Source: Virgibacillus sp. 7505 (GTDB taxonomy: Bacteria; Bacillota; Bacilli; Bacillales; Amphibacillaceae). Taken from it: a stretch of 64,000 bases of DNA. The notes below the pieces were generated by a model. It made no database searches, was not told the origin of the DNA, and saw only the letters and a program-made list of their open reading frames with translations. Made by a program: the position numbers and the translations under genes. The stretch is from the NCBI RefSeq assembly GCF_002272135.1, contig NZ_NPBF01000005.1, positions 62,001 to 126,000 on the forward strand, written 5' to 3'. Positions 1-8,087 of this stretch are shown one piece after another. Numbering within the stretch: position 1 is the first letter of the stretch; every line of letters begins with the position of its first letter.

Positions 1-139
1 ATATATGAAGAGGAAGAACAGATGCAGCTAAACCTAAGATAATCTGGATCAGTGCAAGCGGCAGAGGAAGTATTTTGCTGACTGCTGTCGAAAGGAGAAC
101 CGCTAATAATAATACGAACAATGCTGTAAAGAAACTCAT
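1..139 (-). CDS. Probable Na+/H+ antiporter (CPA1-like), N-terminus only
   Basis: A minus-strand reading frame opens with ATG at 139 and stays open to the left edge, so only about 46 residues are visible. They form a hydrophobic first helix (FFTALFVLLLAVLLS), then a short break with LPLPLALIQIILG and a second hydrophobic stretch. The 'PLPLxLIQIxLG' pattern after the first helix is typical of CPA1 sodium/proton antiporters of Bacilli. A purine-rich stretch (aaggtaggg) lies about 12 bases before the ATG. The family call rests on this short N-terminus alone, so another polytopic transporter is possible. Confidence 0.5.
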   Translation of the reverse strand, partial: MSFFTALFVLLLAVLLSTAVSKILPLPLALIQIILGLAASVLPLHI

Positions 140-202
140 GCTGTTTTTCAACCCTACCTTCAAATAATATAGCTAGTTTACGTTAATTCATCTTTTTCAC
201 TC

Positions 203-233
203 AAAAAGACCGCTGCCAGAAGGAGCGGTCTTT
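203..233 (-). terminator. Rho-independent terminator
   Basis: A perfect 10-bp stem (AAAGACCGCT / AGCGGTCTTT) with a 9-base loop is followed on the minus strand by a T run. It ends the mutarotase/HAD operon. Confidence 0.85.
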
Positions 234-237
234 ATAT

Positions 238-1116
238 TTAGAAGAATGTCATTCGATAGGAACTATTGAACTCTGCTGCTGGCGCCAGTTTCTGTATCCC
301 GGCCTTTTGTGATAGAACTCCTGCCGAATCCGTTGTATCAGCTATTCCGAACCATGGCTCAATACATACAAAAGGAGCTATCGTACCTGATGCTGCATCA
401 TACTTGGACCATATTCCGACATATGGAAAATCCGGCATAGATACTGCCACACCATTTCCATTGTCGGATTGGAGACGAACTTCTTCGATGTGATCGTAAA
501 CAATGGCATCATTCTCGAAAAGTGCTGCCTGAATCGGCATAGCTGGCAATACAGCAGGCTGCTCTTTTTCACGGATTAATCCATCAGCCAGCTCATATGC
601 CGTGACTTGTTTGTCTTGTACTGATTTCAAGTGAAGCTTATAATCGGCAGCATATTCACCCGAAGTGAGCGGGACACGAAAAGCAGGATGCGCACCTATA
701 GAAAAGTACATCACTTTTTCCTTTTCAAAACTGTTCACTTTCCAGTCCACATGCAGCTGATCAGTCTCCAAGCGGTAACGAATCTCCACTCGGAATTCAT
801 AGGGATACACATCTAGGTATTCCCCATTGGAATCTTTTGTGAATGTAACAGAAGCAGATTGTGCGTCTGATACTTGAAAAACGGCATCCCGCAGGAAACC
901 ATGCTGGGTAAGTTCGTATGTCTTACCTTCTGCTGTGTACTGTCCATCCTTCAATCGACCGACAATCGGGAACAAAACAGGAGAAACGCGCCCCCAATAG
1001 GCGGCATCCCCGCTCCACATATAAGAAAGCTGCGTTTCTTTATGCAGTACGCTTCTCACTTCTGCTCCAAGATCAGCAATCTCGACTACCAGTGTTTCAT
1101 TTTCGAGACGTATCAT
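238..1116 (-). CDS. Aldose 1-epimerase family protein (LacX-like)
   Basis: A 292-residue galactose-mutarotase-fold protein, expected to interconvert the alpha and beta anomers of a free or phosphorylated hexose in the cytosol. It has the family's N-terminal pattern (ADLGAEVRSV, SGDAAYWGRVSPVLFPIVGRL), a histidine in GAHPAF near residue 142 and the late FVCIEPWFG near residue 250, which carries the catalytic-type glutamate. Its length and these motifs fit the LacX branch better than GalM; a separate galM lies at 48095. The start overlaps the stop of the upstream HAD phosphatase by 4 bases (ATGA), so the two genes are translationally coupled. The substrate cannot be told from sequence. Confidence 0.85.
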   Translation of the reverse strand: MIRLENETLVVEIADLGAEVRSVLHKETQLSYMWSGDAAYWGRVSPVLFPIVGRLKDGQYTAEGKTYELTQHGFLRDAVFQVSDAQSASVTFTKDSNGEYLDVYPYEFRVEIRYRLETDQLHVDWKVNSFEKEKVMYFSIGAHPAFRVPLTSGEYAADYKLHLKSVQDKQVTAYELADGLIREKEQPAVLPAMPIQAALFENDAIVYDHIEEVRLQSDNGNGVAVSMPDFPYVGIWSKYDAASGTIAPFVCIEPWFGIADTTDSAGVLSQKAGIQKLAPAAEFNSSYRMTFF

Positions 1117-1934
1117 GCTTGTCCCACCTCTAAGATCTTCTTGCGAATCGCTTCTGCAACGCCATGTGCGTTATTGGAAGTCGTAATAAAATCAGCAGCG
1201 TCCTTTATAGCTGGAATAGCGTTATCCATAGCCACGCCGCAGCCGGCATACTGGATCATGGATAAATCATTTCCATTATCCCCAATTGCCATTACCTCTT
1301 CCCGTTTGATTCCAAGCTGCTCGGCCAAATTTTTCACTGCGCTGCCTTTGCTGGCTTCCGGATGGAGTATTTCATAGAAATACGGCGCGCTCTGTACCAT
1401 CGTAAATCTTGCTTTCCATTCGTCCGGTACATTGGCAATCGTCTCGCTTAACCGCTCCGGCTCATCAATGAACATCACCTTTGGAACGAGCACATCGCGC
1501 GAAATTTCATCGACAGTCCGGTAATGCAACGGCATCTTCGTCATGAATGATTCCAAGACAGTGTAGTTACTGATATTCCGATTCGATGTATACAAGTTTT
1601 TCGAATCAAAGTAATGCATTGGCGTATTGAGTTTCAAACTAAGCTGATGCAAGTCTATAAAGTCATCGTAAGATAAAGATAATTGCGATACCACTTCATT
1701 TGTGTGGGCATTCTGAACGAGTGCACCGTTGAAGGCAATGACAAAATCTCCGTCTTCATTCAGGATCAATTCTTCCAGGTACCGATACACACCATGAATT
1801 GGTCTGCCTGTACACAGAACAATTTTAACTCCAAGCTTTTTAGCTTCCTGAAGTGTCTCATGTACTTCCATTGTCACTTCATGCTGATCATTCAATAACG
1901 TTCCATCCATATCTATTGCTACAAGCTTATACAT
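1113..1934 (-). CDS. Cof-type HAD-IIB family phosphatase
   Basis: A 273-residue cytosolic hydrolase of the Cof/YidA subfamily, which dephosphorylates sugar phosphates and related small metabolites. Motif I is DMDGT at residues 8-12 (nucleophile Asp8, acid/base Asp10), motif II is the CTGRP segment near residue 41, and motif IV is GDNGNDLSM near residue 217. The C2B cap lies between motifs II and III. The ATG at 1934 follows a good ribosome site (aaagggggaagaagt). It is the first gene of a two-gene operon with the LacX-like mutarotase, which hints at sugar-phosphate clean-up, but the physiological substrate is unknown. Confidence 0.9.
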   Translation of the reverse strand: MYKLVAIDMDGTLLNDQHEVTMEVHETLQEAKKLGVKIVLCTGRPIHGVYRYLEELILNEDGDFVIAFNGALVQNAHTNEVVSQLSLSYDDFIDLHQLSLKLNTPMHYFDSKNLYTSNRNISNYTVLESFMTKMPLHYRTVDEISRDVLVPKVMFIDEPERLSETIANVPDEWKARFTMVQSAPYFYEILHPEASKGSAVKNLAEQLGIKREEVMAIGDNGNDLSMIQYAGCGVAMDNAIPAIKDAADFITTSNNAHGVAEAIRKKILEVGQA

Positions 1935-2007
1935 ACTTCTTCCCCCTTTTTCGTTGTTTGCTATGTATTCTCTTTATCAGTATATCGAAACTTAACTCGC
2001 TTCGGTG

Positions 2008-2739
2008 CTATAAACCTTTATAGTAGGCTGCGATTTTCCTAATAACTTTACAGCCATTCCTCAGGAATACCCGCTGCATGGCCAGGTTTCCTGCATGGGT
2101 ACTGCCTTCATATACAACAGCCCCCATCTCTTTCAGCATCCTAAGACTGGCCGCGTGGACAACTTGTCCTAAACCTATGCCGCGAGCTGCCGGTAAGGTG
2201 CCGACATAATAAATGCGACCTTCTCCATCACTTCCTGGTTCCAGATGAGGAATTGTCATGGCAACTGGTATATTCTCCTGATAAATGATCCGGCAGCTAT
2301 CTTTCCATTCCTCCCCTAGAAGGGCTTTTACGTCATCCAGCTGATTTTCTATCGAACGTGAAGAGGCACGATTAGCTGACTGCTCCATACTGGACTTCCA
2401 TATCTCCAGAAATCTTTTTTCATCTGATTCACCCATTCCGATAGCTTCCCAACGATAACTAGGAGAAAGCGGCTGTTCGTCTTCGAGTTGTTTACGATAC
2501 AGGTATTTCTTTGCAAACAGATCATATCCATAATCGGACAAAAGCGAATGAAAGGTGTCATAATGTCTATATTCTGTACATACAGTTACTCTAGCATGAA
2601 CAGAGGAGCTTTTACCCATGACACTCTCCGCATGCTGGAGCAGCTTCTGCAAACTCTCTGCAGAAGCCGGCCCTATTTGCTCGATATCGACTTGATTCGA
2701 GAAACGCGCGAACTGAAAATGAGCTGCAGTGTCTACCAT
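2008..2739 (-). CDS. GNAT family N-acetyltransferase
   Basis: A 243-residue protein with one C-terminal GNAT fold. The acetyl-CoA loop is visible as PAARGIGLGQVVHAAS (about residues 187-202), and the next block has the GSTHAGNLAMQRVFLRNGC pattern that ends GNAT domains. The N-terminal half (about 100 residues) has no motif I recognise and may set acceptor specificity. Its ATG lies 7 bases inside the end of msrA, so the two are read together by translational coupling. The acceptor (small molecule, peptide or antibiotic) cannot be inferred. Confidence 0.8.
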   Translation of the reverse strand: MVDTAAHFQFARFSNQVDIEQIGPASAESLQKLLQHAESVMGKSSSVHARVTVCTEYRHYDTFHSLLSDYGYDLFAKKYLYRKQLEDEQPLSPSYRWEAIGMGESDEKRFLEIWKSSMEQSANRASSRSIENQLDDVKALLGEEWKDSCRIIYQENIPVAMTIPHLEPGSDGEGRIYYVGTLPAARGIGLGQVVHAASLRMLKEMGAVVYEGSTHAGNLAMQRVFLRNGCKVIRKIAAYYKGL

Positions 2740-3401
2740 TTCAATTCATCCAGCAGCTTTTGAAGTCCGATAGCTTCATCTTCAGAAATATTCCAATGCG
2801 CTATTTCTTCCTTGATAGATGCCAACGAGCCGTATTCCCTGACAAAACCATTCAGACGTGCTGTGATTGTGGAGGCATGGAATGCTGCTTCATTCGGAAA
2901 GTTCACCATCAGCTGCTCCGTCGCCTTTTTAAAACGTTTCAAGTAGTACTTCTGGTGATGCGGTTCTGCTTCGGTAAAATCGTGCAAAGGAGCTATTTCT
3001 GTATATATAGGTTCTTCTTGGTCACCTTCCAGCTGCCGTTTTACAGCTTCCATTAATGTTTTCTGTTCGGCATTCCGATACAGCAGCAGACTGATATACT
3101 GCCTTTCTTTATACGCTGGTCGGTTTGGATTATGATCATTCCAGAATTTGCGCAGCAGCTGTTCTAGTGAAATTGCATCTGGATCAAAGGAAACTTCAAG
3201 TGTTTCGGTGTGATCACCCATCTGCCTATATATCGGGTTCATTTTCGTTCCTCCGGCGAATCCGACTCTCGTACGGAGGACACCTGGCAGCTGACCGAAA
3301 TTCGCTTCCGGACTCCAAAAGCATCCCATACCGAAAACAAGCGTATCGATTCGTTTATTCTCTAGCATGTGCTGCTCAATAGCTTGTATGTTTATGTCCA
3401 T
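2733..3401 (-). CDS. msrA: Peptide methionine sulfoxide reductase A
   Basis: A 222-residue MsrA that reduces the S-epimer of methionine sulfoxide in proteins and free methionine. The signature GMGCFW carries the catalytic cysteine (Cys27 from the chosen start), followed by the conserved VGFAGG and DHTETLEVSFDP blocks. It is longer than the common 150-180 residues: about 50 extra C-terminal residues follow the catalytic domain. An upstream in-frame ATG at 3422 exists but has no ribosome site. The ATG at 3401 is preceded by ggaaggg and aggt and gives the more usual N-terminus. No MsrB domain or gene is present here. Confidence 0.92.
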   Translation of the reverse strand: MDINIQAIEQHMLENKRIDTLVFGMGCFWSPEANFGQLPGVLRTRVGFAGGTKMNPIYRQMGDHTETLEVSFDPDAISLEQLLRKFWNDHNPNRPAYKERQYISLLLYRNAEQKTLMEAVKRQLEGDQEEPIYTEIAPLHDFTEAEPHHQKYYLKRFKKATEQLMVNFPNEAAFHASTITARLNGFVREYGSLASIKEEIAHWNISEDEAIGLQKLLDELKW

Positions 3402-3660
3402 ATACCTATCTTTCCCTTCCATAATAGAGAATTAGAACTGTAAATAAATTCCACACCATTCGGCAGTAGCTGACGCTTTACATACGAATATTCCCTTTAT
3501 TTGACTAACGAATCATCATTCCAACAAGGTTTCCCTATGCTATTATGTGACTTATGAACCAGGTTGTAAGCAGGAGCTATTTCAATTTTTAATGATCATG
3601 ACAACACGTGTTAACTTCCTATAAGACTGCTCATTATAAAAAAAGGAGGAAGAAAGTAAG

Positions 3661-5178
3661 ATGATGACAATTCCTGGCAGCATGGGAACACGTGCATTGC
3701 CACGTATCAAGCGTACGTATATGCGTCCGCGGATCGTCGCGTTCATTCCCGCTCACAATGAAGAAAAATCTATTCAAGACTGTTTGACGGGCTTAAAAGA
3801 GCAGGTACTGCCAAGCGGTGTCGAGCTTGACGTTTTTGTAGTAGCGGACAATTGCACTGACCGGACAGAAGAAGTAGCGAAAGAAACCGGCGAAGAACTC
3901 GGATTATCTATTGAAATAATCGTAACAGAAAACAACAAACAGAGAAAAGTCGGAGCGCTTAATGCCGTCTGGAAAGCAATCTACGGGGACAACATGGATA
4001 TTTATGAAATGGAACGGACCGATTTCGAGATTGCATATCAGCGCTCTGTCAAAGGTATCCTTGGGATGGATGCTGACAGCAGACTAGCACCGCGTGCTTT
4101 GCAGCATTTATGGGATGGATTGATGAGTTCCCGGAATATTGGCGGCGTAATGGCTAAATATACGATGCGAATGCCGAAAAAGAAGAGCCTGCTATCCAAG
4201 GATGACCCTTATTATGAGGAAAAGCTCGCTAGCGGTGAATATGGCGGTCCCATGTCCAGGTGGTGGACACACCAGCAAAAACAGGATATGGCGAGCTGGC
4301 TTCTCAGCCTGCAATACCGCGGCGGAAGCACGTATGTACTTGGTGGCCAGGCTACGCTTTTCCGACCAGAGGCATTGTATGAAGTAATGCAAAGCAACAA
4401 GCTGGATGGACCTTGGCAGAATGATACAGATGTAGAAGATATGCTGTTGACGTGGCAGCTTCAGAAAAAAGGATGGAAAACACTGATCAGTCCGAATGCC
4501 CGCTGCTTTGTTGATGCCATGCGCTCTTACCACACTTTCCGCAATCAGCGGGTAAAATGGAGCTCTGGTACTGTGAACTTGCTGACTGATCGTGATCTGA
4601 TGATGAAAACGAGGCATACCGGTCATTTATGGCGCTCACAACTCAAGACAATGATGGATTTGCTTGTGCGTGTTTTCTTCGTCCTGCTTTTAGGTGCAGC
4701 CATTGCAACAGATCAATTCCTGTGGTCGTGGGTATGGGTAATACCGATTGCACTCGCCTCGGTACTCAACACGATACTGGCATTGAAAACGCCGATGCAT
4801 CGACCCATAGACGTAATCCTTGCTTTCCTGCTGATAAGTCCGGAGTTATATTTATGGGTCAATCTAATGACATTCGCACAAGTCTGGACCGAAAAATTAT
4901 CCAATGATAAAAAAGACGGCTGGGCCAATCAGTACCAAGCAGAGGCAGGTAAAACAAGAAGCAAGCTTCTGCAAGGTGTCCTTGCTGCGCTATTGTTCAT
5001 TAGCATTGCCGTTTTTGCTTGCTACTATTTCCGTGATTATCTTACAAGTGAAGCTGTCCAGCAAGCGACGAAACCATACTTGATGGCCGGCTGGATCGGA
5101 CTGACTGGACTGACTGTTTTCATGTCCTTCATTATGATCTATCAAATCTGGACATTACGCACCAGACACCGCGCGTGA
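3661..5178 (+). CDS. Membrane glycosyltransferase, family 2
   Basis: A 505-residue processive-type GT2. The cytosolic catalytic domain starts near residue 23 (RIVAFIPAHNEEKSI). It has DNCTDRT near residue 68, the metal-binding DADSR near residue 138, the base region around DTDVED near residue 258, and a QRVKW motif near residue 298 equivalent to the Q-x-x-R-W of cellulose- and hyaluronan-synthase-like enzymes. Four to five membrane helices follow (about 330-495). The ribosome site aaaggagg precedes the ATG. It is a single-gene unit ending in a terminator. The donor and polymer are unknown. It may serve the glycan locus downstream but is separated from it by hisA. Confidence 0.82.
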   Translation: MMTIPGSMGTRALPRIKRTYMRPRIVAFIPAHNEEKSIQDCLTGLKEQVLPSGVELDVFVVADNCTDRTEEVAKETGEELGLSIEIIVTENNKQRKVGALNAVWKAIYGDNMDIYEMERTDFEIAYQRSVKGILGMDADSRLAPRALQHLWDGLMSSRNIGGVMAKYTMRMPKKKSLLSKDDPYYEEKLASGEYGGPMSRWWTHQQKQDMASWLLSLQYRGGSTYVLGGQATLFRPEALYEVMQSNKLDGPWQNDTDVEDMLLTWQLQKKGWKTLISPNARCFVDAMRSYHTFRNQRVKWSSGTVNLLTDRDLMMKTRHTGHLWRSQLKTMMDLLVRVFFVLLLGAAIATDQFLWSWVWVIPIALASVLNTILALKTPMHRPIDVILAFLLISPELYLWVNLMTFAQVWTEKLSNDKKDGWANQYQAEAGKTRSKLLQGVLAALLFISIAVFACYYFRDYLTSEAVQQATKPYLMAGWIGLTGLTVFMSFIMIYQIWTLRTRHRA

Positions 5179-5184
5179 ATTGAC

Positions 5185-5219
5185 AGGCTGCCCTTTCCCT
5201 GGGCAGCTTATTTGTTTTA
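5185..5219 (+). terminator. Rho-independent terminator after the GT2 gene
   Basis: A 9-bp stem (AGGCTGCCC / GGGCAGCTT, one G-U pair) with a 7-base loop, then a T-rich tail. It lies just before the hisA ribosome site. Confidence 0.7.
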
Positions 5220-5253
5220 TACTTGTAGCAATAGACAGAAAGAAGGGATTCCT

Positions 5254-6009
5254 TTGTTGTTCCGGCCTTGCATTGATTTACATGATGGAAAAGTAAAACA
5301 GATCGTCGGCTCGTCGATTACAGATGAAAGTGATCATGTTATTGAGAATTTCGTATCCGCGCATGATTCTGCCTACTATGCGGATCTTTTCAAGGAGAAA
5401 CAAATTGCGGGCGGACATGTCATCATGCTTGGTCCTGGGAATGAAAAAGCTGCGATAGAAGCATTAAAAGCTTATCCAGGCGGCCTGCAGATCGGCGGAG
5501 GTATTCGACCAGATAATGCAGCGGACTATCTCGATGCTGGAGCCAGCCATGTAATTGTCACATCTTATATTTTCCATGATGGCATGCTTGATGAGGATCG
5601 GCTGCGTAAAATGAATGAAGCTGTCGGTAAAGAACAACTCGTCATTGATTTAAGCTGTACGTCCCATGATGGCAAATGGTTTGTCGCAACGGATCGCTGG
5701 ACGAAGCGAAGCAGCTTCGAGGTCAATGCAGAGAATTTGGAGATGCTAGCGGCATTTTGCGATGAATTTCTCATCCATGCTGTTGATGTGGAAGGAAAAC
5801 GGAATGGCATCCAAGAAGAGCTAGTCTCCCATCTGGCTGCACATATGCCCATTCCCGCTACGTACGCCGGGGGTATTCGTTCCCTTGACGATATCGACCT
5901 TTTCCGCCAGCTGACAGATGATCGAATGTGCTATACCATCGGCAGCGCGCTCGATTTATTCGGCGGTGATATTCCTTTGGAAGCTGTCGTATCCAAGGAA
6001 AATAACTAA
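5254..6009 (+). CDS. hisA: HisA-type ProFAR isomerase, eukaryotic (HIS6) type
   Basis: A 251-residue TIM-barrel protein that should catalyse the Amadori isomerisation of ProFAR to PRFAR in histidine synthesis. What I see is the HIS6-type signature: CIDLHDGKVKQIVG at the N-terminus, GGHVIMLGPGNEKAA, LQIGGGIR, SHVIVTSYIF, VIDLSC, EFLIHAVDVEG and a final SALDLFGG. These match the fungal HIS6 pattern (CIDLH.G.VKQIVGG, HAADVEG, SSLDIFGG) closely and differ from the DLxxGKxVRLxxG of bacterial HisA. No other his gene is nearby. Start chosen: TTG at 5254 or 5257, behind aaagaaggg. An in-frame TTG at 5212 lies inside the terminator and is unlikely. A strong terminator follows. Confidence 0.85.
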   Translation: MLFRPCIDLHDGKVKQIVGSSITDESDHVIENFVSAHDSAYYADLFKEKQIAGGHVIMLGPGNEKAAIEALKAYPGGLQIGGGIRPDNAADYLDAGASHVIVTSYIFHDGMLDEDRLRKMNEAVGKEQLVIDLSCTSHDGKWFVATDRWTKRSSFEVNAENLEMLAAFCDEFLIHAVDVEGKRNGIQEELVSHLAAHMPIPATYAGGIRSLDDIDLFRQLTDDRMCYTIGSALDLFGGDIPLEAVVSKENN

Positions 6010-6040
6010 GACCCTCCCAAAATCGGAAGGGTCTTTTTTT
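6008..6040 (+). terminator. Rho-independent terminator after hisA
   Basis: Stem AAGACCCT / AGGGTCTT extended by partly paired bases, followed by eight T. Its tail touches the stop codon of the convergent gene at 6039. Confidence 0.85.
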
Positions 6041-6377
6041 ATTTCAGTTTATCTGTAAAATTCGAGAGGAAATCCTGTGCTTTCTCTGTCAGATTTCCGA
6101 CGACATCATTAGCCTGATCCGTTACGCCTTGTGCAGCTGCTGTTCCTTGATCTACCGCTTCCTGACCTAATGCTGTCCCTTGTTCTGTCAGCTCAGCAGC
6201 TTGATCTGCTAGACTATCGACGCCTGCTGCTTCCGTCACTTGGTCGACAGCTTGCTGCGCTTGCTCGGTTACTTGCTCACCGTTCAGCAGCTCACCTGCT
6301 TTGTTCACAAGCTCTTCTGGTGCTATGTCACTTATCTTATTCCCGATAAGCTCTTTGAAGGAATCAAAAATGCCCAT
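6039..6377 (-). CDS. Small Ala/Gln-rich hydrophilic helical protein
   Basis: A 112-residue protein that I cannot assign to a named family. It starts MGIFDSFKELIGNKISDI and continues as a run of amphipathic, Ala-, Gln-, Glu- and Asp-rich segments without Cys or Trp (EQAQQAVDQVTEAAGV, DQAAELTEQG). It ends in another amphipathic helix (NLTEKAQDFLSNF). This composition resembles LEA-like or CsbD/YtxH-like stress proteins that stay soluble on drying. The start is the ATG at 6377 behind a strong ataggaggtg site; an upstream ATG at 6410 has none. No signal peptide or membrane segment is present. Confidence 0.7.
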   Translation of the reverse strand: MGIFDSFKELIGNKISDIAPEELVNKAGELLNGEQVTEQAQQAVDQVTEAAGVDSLADQAAELTEQGTALGQEAVDQGTAAAQGVTDQANDVVGNLTEKAQDFLSNFTDKLK

Positions 6378-6468
6378 ATAAACACCTCCTATGGGTTCAC
6401 TATATGGCATGCGCGTTTGCTATACAACTCATATGAAGCTATTTCCATGTAAAGAATCTGTGAACATT

Positions 6469-7362
6469 CTATAGCTGAGCTGTATATTCCCATACATCCG
6501 CCAAAGACATCTTCAAGGACCGGGTTGGCTCCCATTTGAGTGCCCTGATTTTTTCCGACATCATCGGCAGCTTCATTTCCATTGCTTCTTCTGTTTCAGA
6601 CCGAATGGTAAAGTCAAAGCTGCTCACTTGGCGGAAGAGTGACAGAATTTCACCTAAAGAAACCCATCTTCCAGAAGTAATTTCATATGACTCACCAGCT
6701 GTTCCTTTTAAAAATAGCGTCTCATAAGCCGTGACTAAATCTCTGACATCGATAAAATCTCGTGTCACAGCTGCATTACCAACCTGGAATTGTGATTTCC
6801 CGGATGTCTGCAGCTGTCTTAACTGCTTCGCAAATAATGTACACACGCCATTCGAAACTCCAGGTCCAATGATATTGGAGGGCTTGGCGATGATCACATC
6901 GACCTGAAAAAGATTGTGCCATGCCAGACCAACAGTCGTCTGCATCGTTTTCGTAAGACTGTATGGATGAGTCGGAGATGCTGCATCGCTTAGATCATCC
7001 TGCAGCACACTTCCAGCTATCACCACACGCGTTGATAGTCCAAGAGCACGTACAGCTTCAACGAGATGCAGCGTCGAATCCACATTTGCCTGCCAGCTTT
7101 TAAAAGGTGTTTTCCATGATTCTGGCACACTGTTTTCCCCAGCAAGGTGCAGGATATAATCCGGATTCGTCTTCTCCAGCAATGCATGAACAGCGACTTT
7201 ATCACTTAAATCCAAAGAATGAATATGCAAGTTTTCTTGCACTAGGTCCAGCTTAGTCAGCCGGATCACAGCGTGAACAACATAGCCTTTATCCAGGAAG
7301 TGCTGCACTGCATGTTTCCCAGTAAATCCGCTCGCTCCAGTAATCAAAATCCGTTTACTCAT
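6469..7362 (-). CDS. NAD(P)-dependent SDR, extended (4,6-dehydratase/reductase-like)
   Basis: A 297-residue extended SDR acting on a nucleotide sugar. The Rossmann loop is GASGFTGKH at residues 8-16. The catalytic Tyr-x3-Lys is YSLTK near residue 134, and the conserved block AKPSNIIGPG lies near residue 160. Overall it resembles the GDP-mannose 4,6-dehydratase/RmdB group. It is the last gene of the minus-strand glycan operon that begins at 10220, 12 bases behind the DUF1796 gene. The exact sugar cannot be named. The lone SDR fold with neighbouring glycosyltransferases points to making a deoxy- or 6-deoxy-hexose. Confidence 0.8.
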   Translation of the reverse strand: MSKRILITGASGFTGKHAVQHFLDKGYVVHAVIRLTKLDLVQENLHIHSLDLSDKVAVHALLEKTNPDYILHLAGENSVPESWKTPFKSWQANVDSTLHLVEAVRALGLSTRVVIAGSVLQDDLSDAASPTHPYSLTKTMQTTVGLAWHNLFQVDVIIAKPSNIIGPGVSNGVCTLFAKQLRQLQTSGKSQFQVGNAAVTRDFIDVRDLVTAYETLFLKGTAGESYEITSGRWVSLGEILSLFRQVSSFDFTIRSETEEAMEMKLPMMSEKIRALKWEPTRSLKMSLADVWEYTAQL

Positions 7363-7374
7363 GTGTACCTCCTA

Positions 7375-7998
7375 TCAAATAAGATAGACATCCTCAAACA
7401 ACTGTGTCCACAGCGCATTATTTCCTTCCCAAATCTCGTTATTTGGCAGCTCTACGCTGTAGACATTGTTAAGCGGCCAATGCTTTTCAATAATTCCAGA
7501 AACCGATCCATGGTTGACAACTAAAATACGGAAGTCATTGCTGATGATAGATCGGAGTACATGCTCCAGCTCCGCTGTTTCTTCAAAAGAGGCGTTCGTC
7601 CTGACAAATAAAATGCGCTGAGCTGTATGGAGACTCTCCAGAAGTCGATTAGCCCTGCGGTCAAGCTTGGCTTTTACCTGCGGATACATACGTAATTGGG
7701 TCAAACTGTTACGCATGGTATCAAAATCATGATTGGAATAGATGACGTTTCTTTCGTCCAGCACAAGCAGCATTTGTTCTGTTGCCTTCCCGATAATGCG
7801 CAGATTCTCCCGGAGCATAAAATCTGCAAATCTCTTTTCAAACAGCTCTCTCACTTTGGGTAATTGGGGAGTACCCATCCAATCGAGCGGGCCGGAAAAC
7901 GGACGAAGACCATTCTTTTTCAGCTGAATCGCGCCCAGACATAAATCACCAAGACTGAATACCGCATCATAGCCGCCTTTTATCTGGTCGTTTCCCAA
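7375..7998 (-). CDS. DUF1796 family putative papain-like cysteine peptidase
   Basis: A 207-residue protein with the DUF1796 pattern: YDAVFSLGDLCLGAIQLKKNG near residue 10 with the conserved cysteine, then LRPFSGPLDW, and a later NHD/FDTMR block. Members are described as putative papain-like peptidases, but activity is unproven, and they recur beside glycosyltransferases and sugar-nucleotide genes. Here it sits between two SDR genes in the glycan operon, so a role in glycan transfer or processing is as likely as proteolysis. The start is TTG at 7998 behind gaaaggag with 8-base spacing. No membrane segment or signal peptide is present. Confidence 0.75.
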   Translation of the reverse strand: MGNDQIKGGYDAVFSLGDLCLGAIQLKKNGLRPFSGPLDWMGTPQLPKVRELFEKRFADFMLRENLRIIGKATEQMLLVLDERNVIYSNHDFDTMRNSLTQLRMYPQVKAKLDRRANRLLESLHTAQRILFVRTNASFEETAELEHVLRSIISNDFRILVVNHGSVSGIIEKHWPLNNVYSVELPNNEIWEGNNALWTQLFEDVYLI

Positions 7999-8087
7999 GC
8001 TTCATTCTCCTTTCGCAATCTCCCCTCCCTACCATATATTCGCTTACTGTCCTTACTGGCAGGGCATCTTGTACATTGCGAGGAAAA

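Noticed and set aside
3609-3640. TTAACT...TATAAA as a sigma-A promoter of the GT2 gene
   Set aside because: The start point would fall inside the ribosome site, so it cannot serve the gene as annotated.
6378-6420. Possible sigma-G-like boxes (TGTATA, 14 bases, CATATAG) before the small Ala/Gln-rich gene
   Set aside because: The -10 differs at two consensus positions; the match is not better than chance.
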